A DNA stretch of 64,000 nucleotides from Halobacteriovorax sp. HLS. Its GTDB lineage: Bacteria; Bdellovibrionota; Bacteriovoracia; Bacteriovoracales; Bacteriovoracaceae. The stretch's first letter is position 1; each line of letters starts with the position of its first letter. A program made the position numbers and the translations under genes. This document shows positions 63,531 to 64,000 of this stretch, in pieces. The stretch is from positions 62,001-126,000 of the forward strand of contig NZ_QOCL01000014.1 of the NCBI RefSeq assembly GCF_004006665.1, given 5' to 3'. The notes beneath the pieces are model-generated. The model saw only the letters and a program-made list of their open reading frames with translations, did not search any database and was not told the DNA's origin.

Positions 63531-64000
63531 ATGAAAGTTGTACTTATGCATGATTGGCTTACCGGCTTTAGAGGTGGTGAAAGAGTTTTAGAAGTTTTCT
63601 GTGAAATGTTTCCAGATGCTCCGTTGTATACTCTTATTCACAAAAAGGGGTCGACAACTAAAACAATTGAAGACAGAAAAATTGTCACTTCTTTTCTTAA
63701 TTATATTCCTGGAATTCATACTCATTATAGAAAGTTTCTTCCTTTATTTCCTCTCGCCGCATCGATGATGAATATTGAAGAAGATGCTGATTTAGTTATT
63801 AGCTCTTCTCATTGTGTAATTAAAGGCGTGAAAAAACCTAAGGGCTCGAAACATATTTCTTATATTCATAGTCCAATGAGATACCTGTATGATCAGTATG
63901 ATGTTTACTTCGGTCCTCATGCGCCATTTTATCAACGACTAGGAGCGAAGGTTTTTAAGAACTATCTTGTTAACTGGGACCTTGAAAGTAATAAAAATGT
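63531..64000 (+). CDS. GT4-family glycosyltransferase, N-terminal part (runs off the window)
   Basis: About 156 codons are visible, open to the window end. It begins MKVVLMHDWLTGFRGGERVL, then EVFCEMFPDAPLYTL, then a segment with DADLVISSSHCVIKG and HISYIHSPMRYLYDQY. This is the acceptor-domain start of a class of group-1 (GT4) transferases that build capsule, O-antigen or exopolysaccharide. No signal peptide. Transcribed away from nhaC. The donor-binding half lies outside. Confidence 0.85.
   Translation, partial: MKVVLMHDWLTGFRGGERVLEVFCEMFPDAPLYTLIHKKGSTTKTIEDRKIVTSFLNYIPGIHTHYRKFLPLFPLAASMMNIEEDADLVISSSHCVIKGVKKPKGSKHISYIHSPMRYLYDQYDVYFGPHAPFYQRLGAKVFKNYLVNWDLESNKN

Overview
The window is AT-rich, gene-dense bacterial chromosome with no rRNA, tRNA, CRISPR array or insertion sequence that I can see. 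The gene set points to a delta-proteobacterium-like predator lineage (Bdellovibrionota, most likely a marine Bacteriovorax/Halobacteriovorax relative). The reasons are an Agl-Glt gliding-type envelope machine, many exported proteins of unknown family, giant PKD proteins, and AT-rich coding with a striking taste for GGCC. The lineage is an inference from gene content, not a database match.

Layout. 1-645: C-terminal end of a RecB-type nuclease. 740-8945: six-gene operon for an outer-membrane barrel, two exported TPR proteins, a TPR lipoprotein, a small exported protein and an FHA/TM/AgmX-tail protein. Its likely motor (one TolQ-like and two TolR-like proteins) lies on the other strand at 19328-21067. 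9283-15795: a 2170-residue secreted protein with PKD repeats and a LAS-type (M15/M74) metallopeptidase signature. 15842-18510: tandem duplicate of a 360-residue secreted protein of unknown function. 21181-25525: gmhA, trxA, an RDD membrane protein and polA without a normal proofreading site. 25589-26716: histidine kinase with a degenerate receiver. 27233-29196: groES-groEL. 29265-31296: GNAT protein, lepB and a small gene.

31401-36376 is a complete vitamin B12 uptake unit: cobalamin riboswitch, btuB, tonB, btuF, btuD, btuC. It fits with a B12-dependent methionine synthase operon on the minus strand at 52006-57783 (metF, metH, an unknown gene and a short MetE/UROD-like gene). Between btuC and a chemotaxis receptor (36983-38554) lies about 600 bp without genes. 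It carries four successive hairpins that each expose a GGA motif in the loop, the pattern of CsrB/RsmZ-type RNAs that sequester CsrA. I consider it the best candidate for an undescribed element here.

38701-49979 holds two unknown genes, an exported SAM methyltransferase, a dipeptide ABC importer without its ATPases, a large secreted protein, a DegP-like protease, psd and an EEP-family hydrolase. 50103-63437 holds two small HTH proteins, an LhgO-like oxidase, the methionine operon, a second small histidine kinase, a SIS protein, a UshA-like phosphatase, an exported metallo-beta-lactamase-fold protein and NhaC. A GT4 glycosyltransferase runs off the right edge.

A pattern cutting across the window: at least nine genes on both strands have no Shine-Dalgarno sequence but have a sigma70-like -10 hexamer ending five or six bases before the ATG. 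This is the geometry expected for leaderless mRNAs.
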